A stretch of DNA of 64,000 nucleotides, taken from Albibacterium bauzanense. GTDB taxonomy: Bacteria; Bacteroidota; Bacteroidia; Sphingobacteriales; Sphingobacteriaceae. The translations under genes and the position numbers were made by a program. Below the pieces are notes generated by a model, which was not told where the DNA came from, searched no databases, and saw only the letters and a program-made list of their open reading frames with translations. Below, piece by piece: positions 8,728-16,935 of this stretch. The stretch covers positions 310,001 through 374,000 of the forward strand of contig NZ_SMGO01000002.1 of the NCBI RefSeq assembly GCF_004339765.1, read 5' to 3'. The first letter of the stretch is position 1. Each line of letters begins with the position of its first letter.

Positions 8728-11112
8728 TTAGAATTTCAAATTCAAACCTAATAGAAAGTTACGAGTTGCTTGAGGGAAATAATAGTTGTAAGTCTCCAAT
8801 TGGCCATCCGGATTAAAATATCCAAATGTATATCCATTCGCTTCATATAATTCATTGAAAATATTATTTACTTTCAATGTAACTCCTAAATTCTTCAAGC
8901 CTTTAATAGGTGCTTGATAGCTTAAACGCAGATCAGATGTAAAAAACGGATCAATACTTTTAGCTTCATTAGCTGTATTATCCAAATATTGGCGAGAAAC
9001 ATATTTGCTTATCAAAGCAATCTCAGCCCTCTCAAAAGGTACATAAGCAAACTCATTAGAAAGAATGGTATTTGGTGAAAGCGCGATATCTGTTTCGCTT
9101 AATGTTTCTGCTTTCTGATCAACCACATCCCAATTAGCATCATAGATATCAGTATAAAATGTATAATCTTTAATCTTATTCTGACTAAATGCCGCAGTTG
9201 CCCTCCATGTAAAATTAGCAAAAGGCTGCCAGCTAGCGTCTAGCTCAGCTCCAATCCGATAACTCTTATCCACATTCTCACGAACTGCCGAACCAATATC
9301 ATTAATCTGTCCGGTAACAACCAATTGATCTTTATAGAACATGGCATATCCATTGACACCTACATTGAATTTACTGGAAGAGATCCGATAACCTAATTCA
9401 ACATCTGTAAGTCTTTCAGGTAAAGGCCTACTTTGAGAAGGGGATAAATCTGTAAAATCTCTTCTAACAGGTTCCTTATTAGCCATAGCCACAGACGCAT
9501 ATACATTGCTATTATTGTCAAAGCTTAAACTCAACCCCACTTTTGGGTTAAAGAAATTATAATCCATTTCTTGATCCAACATTCCCAAGTCCCTATTTAC
9601 ACCTCTCAAAATATAGTTTACTTTGCGGTATTGTACATCACCAAAGAAACTAAAATTATCTACTTTATAATCACCCTTAGCATACACGTTAAAATCTCTC
9701 TTTGTGGCATCATTCAAATAGTACTTATCACCCAAATTCAGATTAGACGAATAGGTAGCCCAAATTACTTCCCCATAATGATCTCCTTGATATTCATTAT
9801 AAGCACCACCTAAAGTTAGATTCAGTGAACTTGTAGGTCTGTAATTCAGAGAATAAGTAAGTCCATAAAAATAATTATCCAACCACCTTCTTCTTACCAA
9901 ATCCGTATTAGTAATTGTTTCGCTACCAATGGTTACAGGTTCTAGTTTATACTCTTCAAGCGCAGCATCCTCCTCAAATTCTTCATAATAACCCAAACCT
10001 CTTGTATAGTGCAAAGCTCCATTCAATAGCAATTTGGCATTTAGCTGATTAGAATACAATAATTGATAATGCGTTTGTGTATAATTATCAGTCTGATCTT
10101 TGTAATCAAATTCATTGTGCGTGCGATCAGTTTTTAATAACTCTTCTGGAACGCCGTTCCAAGCTTGATAGGTTTTTTCCTTCCCAGAAAACACATTTGC
10201 TCTCAAAAAGCTTTTTTCTCCATACCATGCTCCTGAAACATAAAACGATTTCAAATCAGAAAAGGCATTATCAATATACCCATCCGATTTTACCTGAGAA
10301 AGTCGGGCGTCTAAACTAAATTTATTATTAATAAGTCCGGTACCTAATTTAACCGTGTTTTTCCACGTATTATATGATCCGAAACTATTATCTAACTCAC
10401 CATATGCTGTATCAATCCGTTGATCTGTTTGAATATTAACACTCGCTCCAAAAGCACCTGCGCCGTTAGTTGATGTACCAACACCACGCTGTATTTGAAT
10501 GTTATTTACAGACGAAGCAAAATCAGGCATATTTACCCAGAAGGAGCCTTGACTCTCAGAATCATTGTATGGAATTCCATTAATGGTAACATTAATCCGT
10601 TGAGAATCACTTCCCCGGATAGTCATATTGGTATAGCCAACTCCTGCACCAGCATCAGAAGAAACCACTACAGAGGGAGTTTGATTTAACAGATAAGTTA
10701 TATCCTGTCCCAAATTATTCTTGGCAATTTCATCACTAGAAAGATTCTTAAATGTTGTTGCTGCATTAGTAGAAGCTCTAGTAGCTTGTACAACTACTTC
10801 ATCAGCCAAAAAACTTGACGGCTCCATCAGAACCACAATACTTTGATCTTGAGGGATAACAACAGTCTTTTCCGCTGTCTTATAGCCCAAGTAACTCACC
10901 ACAAGCAGGTTACTTCCTGCTTTTAAATTGTTTAATTGAATCTGTCCCTGCAAATTCGTTTGCCCACTCAAAGGCGTTCCTTTGATCCGGATCGAAGCTC
11001 CCGTTAAAAGTTCAGTCGTTCTTGCATCTCTAACCTCGATGCGAACTGTGTTTTGTGCCAGCAACCATACAGGCAGCCATACAATCGCCAATAGCGCAAT
11101 TGTTTTTTTCAT
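8728..11112 (-). CDS. TonB-dependent outer-membrane receptor under TPP-riboswitch control (probable thiamine uptake)
   Basis: The 794-aa product has a signal peptide (MKKTIALLAIVWLPVWLLAQ), a CarboxypepD_reg-like domain (about 22-98), a plug domain (about 110-225, with NQTPSVVVSSDAGAGVGYTNMTIRGSDSQRINVTINGIPYND) and a 22-strand-type beta-barrel ending in the aromatic GLNLKF. A TPP riboswitch lies immediately upstream, so the substrate is probably thiamine or a precursor. THI-element-controlled TonB receptors are known in Bacteroidota (the omr1/OMthi type), but here the substrate is inferred only from the riboswitch. No TonB-box could be assigned. No inner-membrane transporter or thiamine kinase gene lies alongside. 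Confidence 0.85.
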   Translation of the reverse strand: MKKTIALLAIVWLPVWLLAQNTVRIEVRDARTTELLTGASIRIKGTPLSGQTNLQGQIQLNNLKAGSNLLVVSYLGYKTAEKTVVIPQDQSIVVLMEPSSFLADEVVVQATRASTNAATTFKNLSSDEIAKNNLGQDITYLLNQTPSVVVSSDAGAGVGYTNMTIRGSDSQRINVTINGIPYNDSESQGSFWVNMPDFASSVNNIQIQRGVGTSTNGAGAFGASVNIQTDQRIDTAYGELDNSFGSYNTWKNTVKLGTGLINNKFSLDARLSQVKSDGYIDNAFSDLKSFYVSGAWYGEKSFLRANVFSGKEKTYQAWNGVPEELLKTDRTHNEFDYKDQTDNYTQTHYQLLYSNQLNAKLLLNGALHYTRGLGYYEEFEEDAALEEYKLEPVTIGSETITNTDLVRRRWLDNYFYGLTYSLNYRPTSSLNLTLGGAYNEYQGDHYGEVIWATYSSNLNLGDKYYLNDATKRDFNVYAKGDYKVDNFSFFGDVQYRKVNYILRGVNRDLGMLDQEMDYNFFNPKVGLSLSFDNNSNVYASVAMANKEPVRRDFTDLSPSQSRPLPERLTDVELGYRISSSKFNVGVNGYAMFYKDQLVVTGQINDIGSAVRENVDKSYRIGAELDASWQPFANFTWRATAAFSQNKIKDYTFYTDIYDANWDVVDQKAETLSETDIALSPNTILSNEFAYVPFERAEIALISKYVSRQYLDNTANEAKSIDPFFTSDLRLSYQAPIKGLKNLGVTLKVNNIFNELYEANGYTFGYFNPDGQLETYNYYFPQATRNFLLGLNLKF

Positions 11113-11177
11113 TGTTCTTTTGATTTTTTTTAATAAAACATAACAGAGACGAGGGTTGTCTCCGCCCTTATTTTATT

Positions 11178-11297
11178 TACCTTCCCTACGCCGGCATTAT
11201 CCGGATCAGGTCCACAGAAGAATTAACTCAGAAAAGCAAATTCAACCGATGGGTATAATCTCAGCCCTGAATTTCGTTATCATTCAGAACACCCCCT
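11178..11297 (-). promoter_or_regulatory. TPP (thiamine pyrophosphate) riboswitch
   Basis: On the minus strand this contains the conserved THI-box elements in order: GGGGGTGTTCTG at the 5' end, GGCTGAGATTATACCC, and GGACCTGATCCGGATAATGC followed by CGGCGTAGGGA. These are the pyrimidine- and pyrophosphate-sensor helices of the TPP aptamer. It begins about 10 nt after a -7 promoter element and ends about 65 nt before the receptor ATG. Between them a 6-bp hairpin (GGAGAC / GTCTCT) with a weakly U-rich tail may be the expression platform. Confidence 0.95.
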
Positions 11298-11306
11298 TAG
11301 ATGCAA

Positions 11307-11314
11307 CAAAGGTA
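11307..11314 (-). promoter_or_regulatory. -7 element for the riboswitch/TonB receptor transcript
   Basis: TACCTTTG on the minus strand matches TAnnTTTG. It would start transcription at about 11301, almost exactly at the 5' edge of the TPP aptamer, which supports both calls. No clear -33 TTG is seen. Confidence 0.55.
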
Positions 11315-11353
11315 AAAGAAAATCCCAGATAAAAGAAAATGAAGAAAAAATCT

Positions 11354-11361
11354 TATTTTTG
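11354..11361 (+). promoter_or_regulatory. -7 element upstream of prfA
   Basis: TATTTTTG matches the TAnnTTTG -7 element about 48 bp before the prfA ATG. No -33 TTG is evident, so support is modest. Confidence 0.4.
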
Positions 11362-11408
11362 CAGAAATCTGTAAAATCACAAACAGATTAAATCAGCCCC
11401 AATAAAAT

Positions 11409-12479
11409 ATGTTACAAAAATTACAGGCTATAAAAGAACATTGGCAAGACGTAGAACGCGAATTGAGCAATCCGGATACCGTTAATGACATGAAGCGCTT
11501 TGCCAAGCTTAATAAAGAATATAAGGATTTAGGTAAAATTGTTGACAAATACCACATATATAAAAATGTGGTAAGCAATATTGAAAGCAATCGGGACATC
11601 TTATCTAATGAAAAAGATCAGGAATTGCGCGAGATGGCTAAAGAGGAGCTAGATCTTTTATTAGAAGAAAAGGAAACATTGGAAGAAACCGTACGCTTAA
11701 TGCTTATTCCAAAAGATCCTGAAGACGCTAAAAATGCTATAATTGAGATCAGAGGGGGTACCGGTGGTGACGAAGCTGCATTATTTGCAGGCGATCTTTA
11801 CCGAATGTATACTCGCTATTTCGAAGATAAAGGATGGAAAGTTGAAACCATGGACGTTACTGAAGGAACTGCCGGTGGATACAAAGAGGTTATTTTAAAA
11901 GTAACCGGTGAAGATGTTTACGGTACGTTAAAATATGAATCAGGCGTTCATCGTGTACAACGTGTACCTGATACTGAAACCCAAGGCCGTGTTCATACCT
12001 CTGCAGCATCTGTTGCCGTTTTGCCAGAAGCAGAAGAAATAGACGTATACCTTAACCCTGCAGATGTTGACTTCCATACCTCTCGTTCAGGAGGAGCCGG
12101 CGGACAAAATGTTAACAAGGTAGAAACTAAAGTTCAGCTTACTCATAAACCAACCGGAATTGTTGTAGTATGTCAGGTAGAACGCTCTCAATTAGCCAAT
12201 CGTGAGCTGGCAATGGATATGCTTCGTTCTAAACTATATGAACTGGAATTATTAAAGAAAAATGGCGATATCGCTGCAAAACGTAAAACCATGGTATCAA
12301 CCGGTGACCGTTCTGCAAAGATTCGTACCTATAACTACCCGCAAGGAAGAATAACTGAACACCGAATTGGTTTAACACTTTACAACCTTCCATCTGTTAT
12401 GGATGGTGATATCCAGGAGATTATCGATGCATTGCAATTTGCAGAAAATGCAGAAAAAATGAAAGAGAGCGATATGTAA
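11409..12479 (+). CDS. prfA: Peptide chain release factor 1 (RF1)
   Basis: RF1 recognises UAA/UAG stop codons and triggers peptide release. The 356-aa product has the universal GGQ loop in [20 protein letters not shown], followed by the RF1-type sequence [15 protein letters not shown] near the C-terminus. Domain order (helical domain 1, codon-recognition domain 2, GGQ domain 3) and length are normal. It is followed by tRNA-Asp. The prmC methyltransferase gene is not adjacent. Confidence 0.96.
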   Translation: MLQKLQAIKEHWQDVERELSNPDTVNDMKRFAKLNKEYKDLGKIVDKYHIYKNVVSNIESNRDILSNEKDQELREMAKEELDLLLEEKETLEETVRLMLIPKDPEDAKNAIIEIRGGTGGDEAALFAGDLYRMYTRYFEDKGWKVETMDVTEGTAGGYKEVILKVTGEDVYGTLKYESGVHRVQRVPDTETQGRVHTSAASVAVLPEAEEIDVYLNPADVDFHTSRSGGAGGQNVNKVETKVQLTHKPTGIVVVCQVERSQLANRELAMDMLRSKLYELELLKKNGDIAAKRKTMVSTGDRSAKIRTYNYPQGRITEHRIGLTLYNLPSVMDGDIQEIIDALQFAENAEKMKESDM

Positions 12480-12498
12480 ATCTTTTTTCACAAAAATG

Positions 12499-12528
12499 TT
12501 GTGAAATATAGAAATCGCAGTATATTTG
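12499..12528 (+). promoter_or_regulatory. Promoter of tRNA-Asp
   Basis: TTG (12499-12501), a 19-bp spacer and TATATTTG (12521-12528) form a full Bacteroidota promoter. The mature tRNA 5' end lies 20 nt after the -7 element. An 8-bp inverted repeat (TTTCACAA/TTGTGAAA, 12485-12505) overlaps its upstream edge and follows prfA. Confidence 0.65.
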
Positions 12529-12548
12529 CATTCCCAAAAGGGAACAAC

Positions 12549-12622
12549 GGTTCGGTAGTTCAGCTGGTTAGAATACATGCCTGTCACGCATGGGGTCGCG
12601 GGTTCGAGTCCCGTCCGGACCG
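12549..12622 (+). tRNA. tRNA-Asp (anticodon GTC)
   Basis: A 74-nt cloverleaf folds with acceptor stem GGTTCGG/CCGGACC (one G-T pair), D-arm GTTC AGCTGGTTAGA, anticodon stem CATGC-CTGTCAC-GCATG with anticodon GTC, and T-arm GCGGG-TTCGAGT-CCCGT. The discriminator base is G; CCA is not encoded. The last 16 nt form part of the att core of the integrated element, and insertion restores the tRNA sequence. Confidence 0.96.
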
Positions 12623-12623
12623 C
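12607..12623 (+). repeat. attL core (tRNA-Asp 3' end)
   Basis: The 17-bp sequence AGTCCCGTCCGGACCGC, covering the end of the T-arm through the acceptor stem and one base beyond, recurs exactly at 42674-42690. The bases beyond differ (T here, C there). This is the direct repeat expected from tyrosine-recombinase integration into a tRNA 3' end. Confidence 0.92.
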
Positions 12624-12644
12624 TAACGAAAGTTAGATAAGATT

Positions 12645-12672
12645 AAAGGAGGTTGAAAAACCTCCTTTTTTT
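12645..12672 (+). terminator. Terminator downstream of tRNA-Asp, carried by the element
   Basis: AAAGGAGGTT-GAAA-AACCTCCTTT followed by TTTT is a strong intrinsic terminator. It lies inside attL, so it belongs to the element. The original chromosomal terminator of this tRNA appears to be the one now beyond attR at 42699. Confidence 0.85.
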
Positions 12673-12731
12673 ATGCCCTAAGGCCACTTCTTGTTAAATA
12701 GCATAAGGGCAGATTCAACAAGATTTACTAA

Positions 12732-12757
12732 AAAGAACCCCCAAAAGAACCCCCGAT
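12732..12757 (+). repeat. Left copy of 26-bp C-rich direct repeat (putative integrase arm site)
   Basis: A 26-bp sequence, itself two near-copies of AAAGAACCCCC, is repeated exactly at 42606-42631 in the same orientation. Both copies are inside the att cores. The integrase has an N-terminal arm-DNA-binding domain, so arm-type binding sites are the likely function; binding itself is inference. Confidence 0.75.
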
Positions 12758-12806
12758 AATTCTCTTTCTTTCCCCTCTTTTCGTAACTTTCATAAAATTA
12801 CCGATT

Positions 12807-14201
12807 ATGATGATAGTTAAAGCAGAATGCGGGATTCGTTTTAGGCTAAGAGAACCCAAGTCCAAACTTCCTACCCCAATCATTTGCATTATAGAATATG
12901 ATGGCAAACCTGTTATTAAAATTCCGACGGGCGTAAAGGTTTATCCTTCTAAATGGAATGCAAGCAGTGAAAAACCAATAGGAGGTCTCAAAGGTTTACA
13001 AAAGGAAGATTACGATTTAATAACGGATCGCATTGCTAAAATCAAAGGTGAGGTAAATACCCAATACAAAGACTATACAAATCAATTCGATCGTTATCCC
13101 GATAAAACAGCCTTCAAAGCATCGGTAGTACGTGCATTATCGGGAAAGGAGGAAGAAGATGATCCGTTAATGAAAGACCTATCTTTCATTAACTTCATTT
13201 CACTACAAATTAAACGCTCTGAATCAGGGGTACGCGTGAAGCTATCTGGTAATGGTGCAGGTCAAGCTTTTACTAAGGGAACCATTAGCGACTACCGAGT
13301 AGGCCTGAATTTTTTAAAGACCTATATAGATGACAGAAAATTGAGCACCTTAGATTTTGATGACGTTACCTTAGAATTCTACTGGGATTTACAGGATTAC
13401 GTCTACAATGAAAGAAAGCTATCTCTTAACTACTTCGGAAAACTTATTAAAAACATCAAAGCATTCATGCGTGAAGCTCAGGAAATGGGGTATCATAGTA
13501 ATGAAGCTTATAAATCTAGACGGTTTCTTAAACCCCAGGAAGAAACGGATGCCATTTATCTAAATGTAGAGCAGTTAAAAAAGATTGAAGAACTCAACCT
13601 TTCCGAAATACCTTACTTAGAAAATGCACGTGATTTATTTTTGATCGGCTGCTGGACAGGTCTACGATTTCAAGATTATTCTCAATTGACAGCCAAAGCT
13701 AAAATTGAAGGTAATTTCATTCATATAAAAACTACAAAAACAGGTGCTAGTGTCGCGATTCCACTCCTTCCAACAGTAAGAAAAATCATAAAGAAGTATG
13801 AAGACTCAGAAAAAGGAATTCTTCCGCACGCTATCACCAATCAAAAACTAAATGAGTATATAAAAGTCGTCGCCGAAAAGGCCAAATTAAACCAAAGCAT
13901 AAACATTTCAATTCCTGTCGCTGGCAAAAGAAAAACGATAAATCAACCGCTACATTCCTTGATCACCACTCATTCCGCACGAAGATCTTTCGCTACGAAC
14001 ATGTATAGACACTTTAACTTACCTCCTATCACCATTATGAAAGTAACCGGACATAAAAGCGAATCGGTTTTTTTAAAATATATCCGCATGACACCAGAAG
14101 AAAATGCACAATCCATATTAGATGCCGTTAATAAAATCCATAATGCAGACAAAGTAAAGGCCAAACGAGCTTTAAAGAAGATTGGAGGGGATCATGGATA
14201 A
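12807..14201 (+). CDS. int: Tyrosine recombinase/integrase (Arm-DNA-binding type)
   Basis: The 464-aa integrase catalyses site-specific insertion at the tRNA-Asp 3' end. It has an Arm-DNA-binding domain (~residues 8-60, GKPVIKIPTGVKVYPSKWN), an SAM-like core-binding domain (~125-235) and a catalytic domain with R287 (GCWTGLRFQDYSQL), H389/R392 (THSARRSFATNMY), H416 (GHKSES) and nucleophile Y425 (FLKYIRM). All active-site residues are intact. Two adjacent ATGs (12807, 12810) could start it. It is the first gene inside attL, the usual place, and overlaps the next gene by 8 bp. Confidence 0.93.
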   Translation: MMIVKAECGIRFRLREPKSKLPTPIICIIEYDGKPVIKIPTGVKVYPSKWNASSEKPIGGLKGLQKEDYDLITDRIAKIKGEVNTQYKDYTNQFDRYPDKTAFKASVVRALSGKEEEDDPLMKDLSFINFISLQIKRSESGVRVKLSGNGAGQAFTKGTISDYRVGLNFLKTYIDDRKLSTLDFDDVTLEFYWDLQDYVYNERKLSLNYFGKLIKNIKAFMREAQEMGYHSNEAYKSRRFLKPQEETDAIYLNVEQLKKIEELNLSEIPYLENARDLFLIGCWTGLRFQDYSQLTAKAKIEGNFIHIKTTKTGASVAIPLLPTVRKIIKKYEDSEKGILPHAITNQKLNEYIKVVAEKAKLNQSINISIPVAGKRKTINQPLHSLITTHSARRSFATNMYRHFNLPPITIMKVTGHKSESVFLKYIRMTPEENAQSILDAVNKIHNADKVKAKRALKKIGGDHG

Positions 14202-15282
14202 TTATTCAAAGCAGTATTTTCAGCATGATAAAGCCACCATTATCAATTATGGAAAATTATTCATTGATTCTGAGGGAGGATGCAATTGGGAAAAACTCTG
14301 GATAGGAAGCACAAAATCATTGTCAAGACCATCATGGCTACACTTTTACTATGATTTATACACAAACAAATTCCAGGAATCAATTGATAATTTATTGAAC
14401 TATGAGATTGGCGCCTACCAACGAGAACAAATCATTCACGATACTAAAGATCTCGTTGAGATATTAAAAACAACAGAAACCACCAACCCTCAAAATCCTG
14501 CTTCAAAAACATATGTAAGCATAGAACTAGCTGCACTTGAAAAATTTAAAGAAGCTATAGAATATCTTTTTGAAAATTATATTCTTGAAAATTTCCCATG
14601 GGGTGAGGGTGAAAGACAAGATATTGTTATTATAAAGTTAATCAATGGTCAATTTAAAGAGATATTACTCGAAGGCTATTATTCTATAATTAATTACTAT
14701 GAAAATGAGGATCAGCAAAAAATACGAGAACTCGAAAAGCAAATTCAAGATTTTAAAAATACAATTCAAATACTTAAAGAAGATACCAAATTAAATGAAT
14801 CTCGACTTAATGAATTGAAAAATCAAAAAAATGAGATCCAAAGCAAGTCTAATCAATTAAAAGTTCAACAGAGGACCGACAAAAAATCTATTAAAGAGTT
14901 AACTAAAGAGATCCAGAAATTAAGACAGGAAAACGATGTGGTATATTCTTTAGAGGATGATTTATCCGATTCGACCCATAACGATTTGTTTGCCTTAATC
15001 TTATTAAACGAGCTGGATCTGTTGGATTCAAAAGTATGGGATAATGCAGAATCTATTGATGACGTTGCAAACGTCTTGTATAATCTTTTGAAAATTTCAA
15101 AGAAATTGAAATTAACTGCAAAAAGTATTGTGAAATACCGAGGAATCATCTTATATCCTCATACAGATCATAAGCGATACGAAGGATGGCAAAAAACATA
15201 CAATAAAAGGGTAACCGAAATAATGAACAAATATTTACCGAAAAAGGAAATAAAACTAATAAAACCGATAAAATTAAAATAA
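14194..15282 (+). CDS. Coiled-coil protein of unknown function
   Basis: I do not recognise this 362-aa protein. The N-terminal ~190 residues are mixed and aromatic-rich (QYFQHDKATIINYGKLFIDS, WLHFYYDLYTNKF). Residues ~170-250 form a long charged coiled coil (IRELEKQIQDFKNTIQILKED, then QRTDKKSIKELTKEIQKLRQE). The C-terminus is a basic helical segment ending KEIKLIKPIKLK. The start is set at the ATG at 14194, preceded by a good GGAGGGG Shine-Dalgarno (14184-14190), and it overlaps the integrase stop by 8 bp. Its position suggests co-expression with the integrase, perhaps in integration or excision control. Confidence 0.6.
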   Translation: MDNYSKQYFQHDKATIINYGKLFIDSEGGCNWEKLWIGSTKSLSRPSWLHFYYDLYTNKFQESIDNLLNYEIGAYQREQIIHDTKDLVEILKTTETTNPQNPASKTYVSIELAALEKFKEAIEYLFENYILENFPWGEGERQDIVIIKLINGQFKEILLEGYYSIINYYENEDQQKIRELEKQIQDFKNTIQILKEDTKLNESRLNELKNQKNEIQSKSNQLKVQQRTDKKSIKELTKEIQKLRQENDVVYSLEDDLSDSTHNDLFALILLNELDLLDSKVWDNAESIDDVANVLYNLLKISKKLKLTAKSIVKYRGIILYPHTDHKRYEGWQKTYNKRVTEIMNKYLPKKEIKLIKPIKLK

Positions 15283-15314
15283 AGACAGTGTCCAGAAGTT
15301 TGTCCTAATGATAC

Positions 15315-15347
15315 TTGTGCCATTCAAACACGTAAAGAATGGCACAA
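15315..15347 (+). promoter_or_regulatory. 11-bp inverted repeat over the start codon of the HTH gene
   Basis: TTGTGCCATTC (15315-15325) and GAATGGCACAA (15337-15347) are perfect inverted repeats with an 11-nt spacer. The ATG of the HTH gene (15339) lies inside the right arm. It could be an operator bound by the HTH protein or an mRNA hairpin that hides the start codon. Confidence 0.6.
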
Positions 15348-15644
15348 ATTTTAACCAGTTATTCGGATGCAGAGTTCAAGGAGATTCTGTCCGAGCAAGT
15401 CAAAGAAGTTTTTAATGATGTTATTAAAAACAACAAATCATCATTTCAAAAGCCTGAATCCCCAACAGCAGAAAGGTATAAAACCAGAGAAGAGACACGG
15501 CGATATTTCAATGTCTCCTTAACCACTTTATATTATTGGGAAAAAGCTGGAATATTAATTCCAGATCGCATTGGTAGGCGGGTTCTATATTCCGAAAAGG
15601 CAATCCAAGAATCTGTCCAGAAACAGAAAGGGGACTTGATATGA
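15339..15644 (+). CDS. MerR/excisionase-like helix-turn-helix protein
   Basis: The 101-aa product has a C-terminal HTH_17/MerR-type DNA-binding domain: YKTREETRRYFNVSLTTLYYWEKAGILIPDRIGRRVLYSEKAI. Such small proteins act as excisionases or replication/regulatory factors in Bacteroidota elements. Its start codon is embedded in an 11-bp inverted repeat, suggesting autoregulation. It overlaps the downstream RepA-like ATPase by 4 bp (ATGA), so the two are translationally coupled. Confidence 0.75.
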   Translation: MAQILTSYSDAEFKEILSEQVKEVFNDVIKNNKSSFQKPESPTAERYKTREETRRYFNVSLTTLYYWEKAGILIPDRIGRRVLYSEKAIQESVQKQKGDLI

Positions 15645-16834
15645 AAAACTCAACCGTTCTCAATGGGTTCAATGGTCATAAAACCATCGACTTTACTCCA
15701 TCTCAACCCCAGTCATCAATAGCAATAAGAAAGGGAAAGTATGATGAGGAAGTGTTTTCTGCTCTTGATCTTTACAACCGCAACATCAAAGAGCTCCCAA
15801 AACTTTTAGGTGAATTAATTCCAAAAGTAGGAATTATCTTACTCGCGGGTAGTTCTGATACGGGAAAATCAATTTTTGCAAGAGACCTTCTTTTATCACT
15901 TGTATTAAACAAAGCTGAATTCATCGGATTTCCCTTTGCGGAAAACCTATTCCGAAAAGCAATCATTGTTTGTACTGAAGATGATGATTTGGCGATTAGT
16001 TATCTTATCAGAAAACAACTACAGGATGAATCCGAAGAATTAAAACTCCTTTGCCTTCAAAACCTTTATTTTTTATTCGATTCTGAAAACTTAATTGATC
16101 GACTAAATTCCATCTTAACAAAGGACCGCATTGATATTATTAAGATCGATACGCTTGGCGACCTTGTCAATGATATCAAGGATAATGGAGAAACAAGAAA
16201 ACTTCTAAGCAGCATGAAAAAGCTTGCGATGAACTATCAATGCTTGATTCTCCTGATGCACCACACAAACAAGCGAACAGAAAGTCTCGTTCCCAATAAA
16301 AGCAACATTCAAGGTGCAGGTGGTTTGGAACAGAAATGTCGACTAGTACTAGAATTAAGAAATGATTTAAACGACTCTAATTTAAAACACCTTTCCGTTT
16401 TAAAAGGGAACTATCTTGGAGCGGAATACAAGCATTCAAGTTTTGTTTTAGAATGCGACCCTCTTTCCTTAACATTCAAAAATACAGGACAACGTATTCC
16501 ATTTGAAGATTTAATCGACTCCCAAAAAGTCAATTCAAGACCTACCAAGAATACACTTCCTGATTATAGTGATATCGATCATCATCGATGGAGAATGATC
16601 CTCTCACCCATTTTCAAAAAATATTCTAATGGGTTATTAAGAAATCAATTGATCACCATCCTAACGGTAGAATTGAAAGCGTGGTACAACCTGGAAACGG
16701 CACCCGGCAAAAACAAAGTCAGTGAATTAATCACACGCCTTCAATTGGATGGCATTTTATCCGATCCAGCAACAGGAGGCTTAAGAGGAAAAGCAGCGAT
16801 AATTAACCTAATCCCATTTACTGAACCGGACTGA
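15641..16834 (+). CDS. RepA-like RecA-fold ATPase (AAA_25)
   Basis: The 397-aa product has a Walker A (AGSSDTGKS, ~70-77) and a Walker B-like IDIIKIDTLGDL, followed by CLILLMHHTNKR and a GAGGLEQKCRLVLELRN segment. This pattern matches hexameric RepA/RadA-like replicative helicases. The C-terminal region looks like a winged helix. It is followed by a repeat-rich intergenic stretch and a primase-like gene, so a role in replicating the excised element is likely. It overlaps the preceding HTH gene by 4 bp. Confidence 0.8.
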   Translation: MKNSTVLNGFNGHKTIDFTPSQPQSSIAIRKGKYDEEVFSALDLYNRNIKELPKLLGELIPKVGIILLAGSSDTGKSIFARDLLLSLVLNKAEFIGFPFAENLFRKAIIVCTEDDDLAISYLIRKQLQDESEELKLLCLQNLYFLFDSENLIDRLNSILTKDRIDIIKIDTLGDLVNDIKDNGETRKLLSSMKKLAMNYQCLILLMHHTNKRTESLVPNKSNIQGAGGLEQKCRLVLELRNDLNDSNLKHLSVLKGNYLGAEYKHSSFVLECDPLSLTFKNTGQRIPFEDLIDSQKVNSRPTKNTLPDYSDIDHHRWRMILSPIFKKYSNGLLRNQLITILTVELKAWYNLETAPGKNKVSELITRLQLDGILSDPATGGLRGKAAIINLIPFTEPD

Positions 16835-16920
16835 ATGGTATACCTAAAGGTATCTACCATTTCAGTTCGGTTCTAATGTGAACTGAAATAGCAAACTGGA
16901 ATGGAAGGTCAGTTTAGTTC
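16819..16920. repeat. Inverted-repeat cluster, possible replication origin or operator
   Basis: A perfect 10-bp inverted repeat (ATTTCAGTTC/GAACTGAAAT, 16859-16889, 11-nt spacer) is followed by AAACTG/CAGTTT (16893-16915). Further GAAC/CAGTT-type half sites lie at either side. The cluster lies between the RepA-like ATPase and the primase-like gene, where an origin or iterons would be expected; function is inference. Confidence 0.4.
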
Positions 16921-16935
16921 AAAATCAACACTATT

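Noticed and set aside
11393-11599. Small minus-strand gene opposite prfA
   Set aside because: The frame is a mirror of the prfA coding sequence, lacks similarity to anything recognisable, and has no promoter; prfA is certain.
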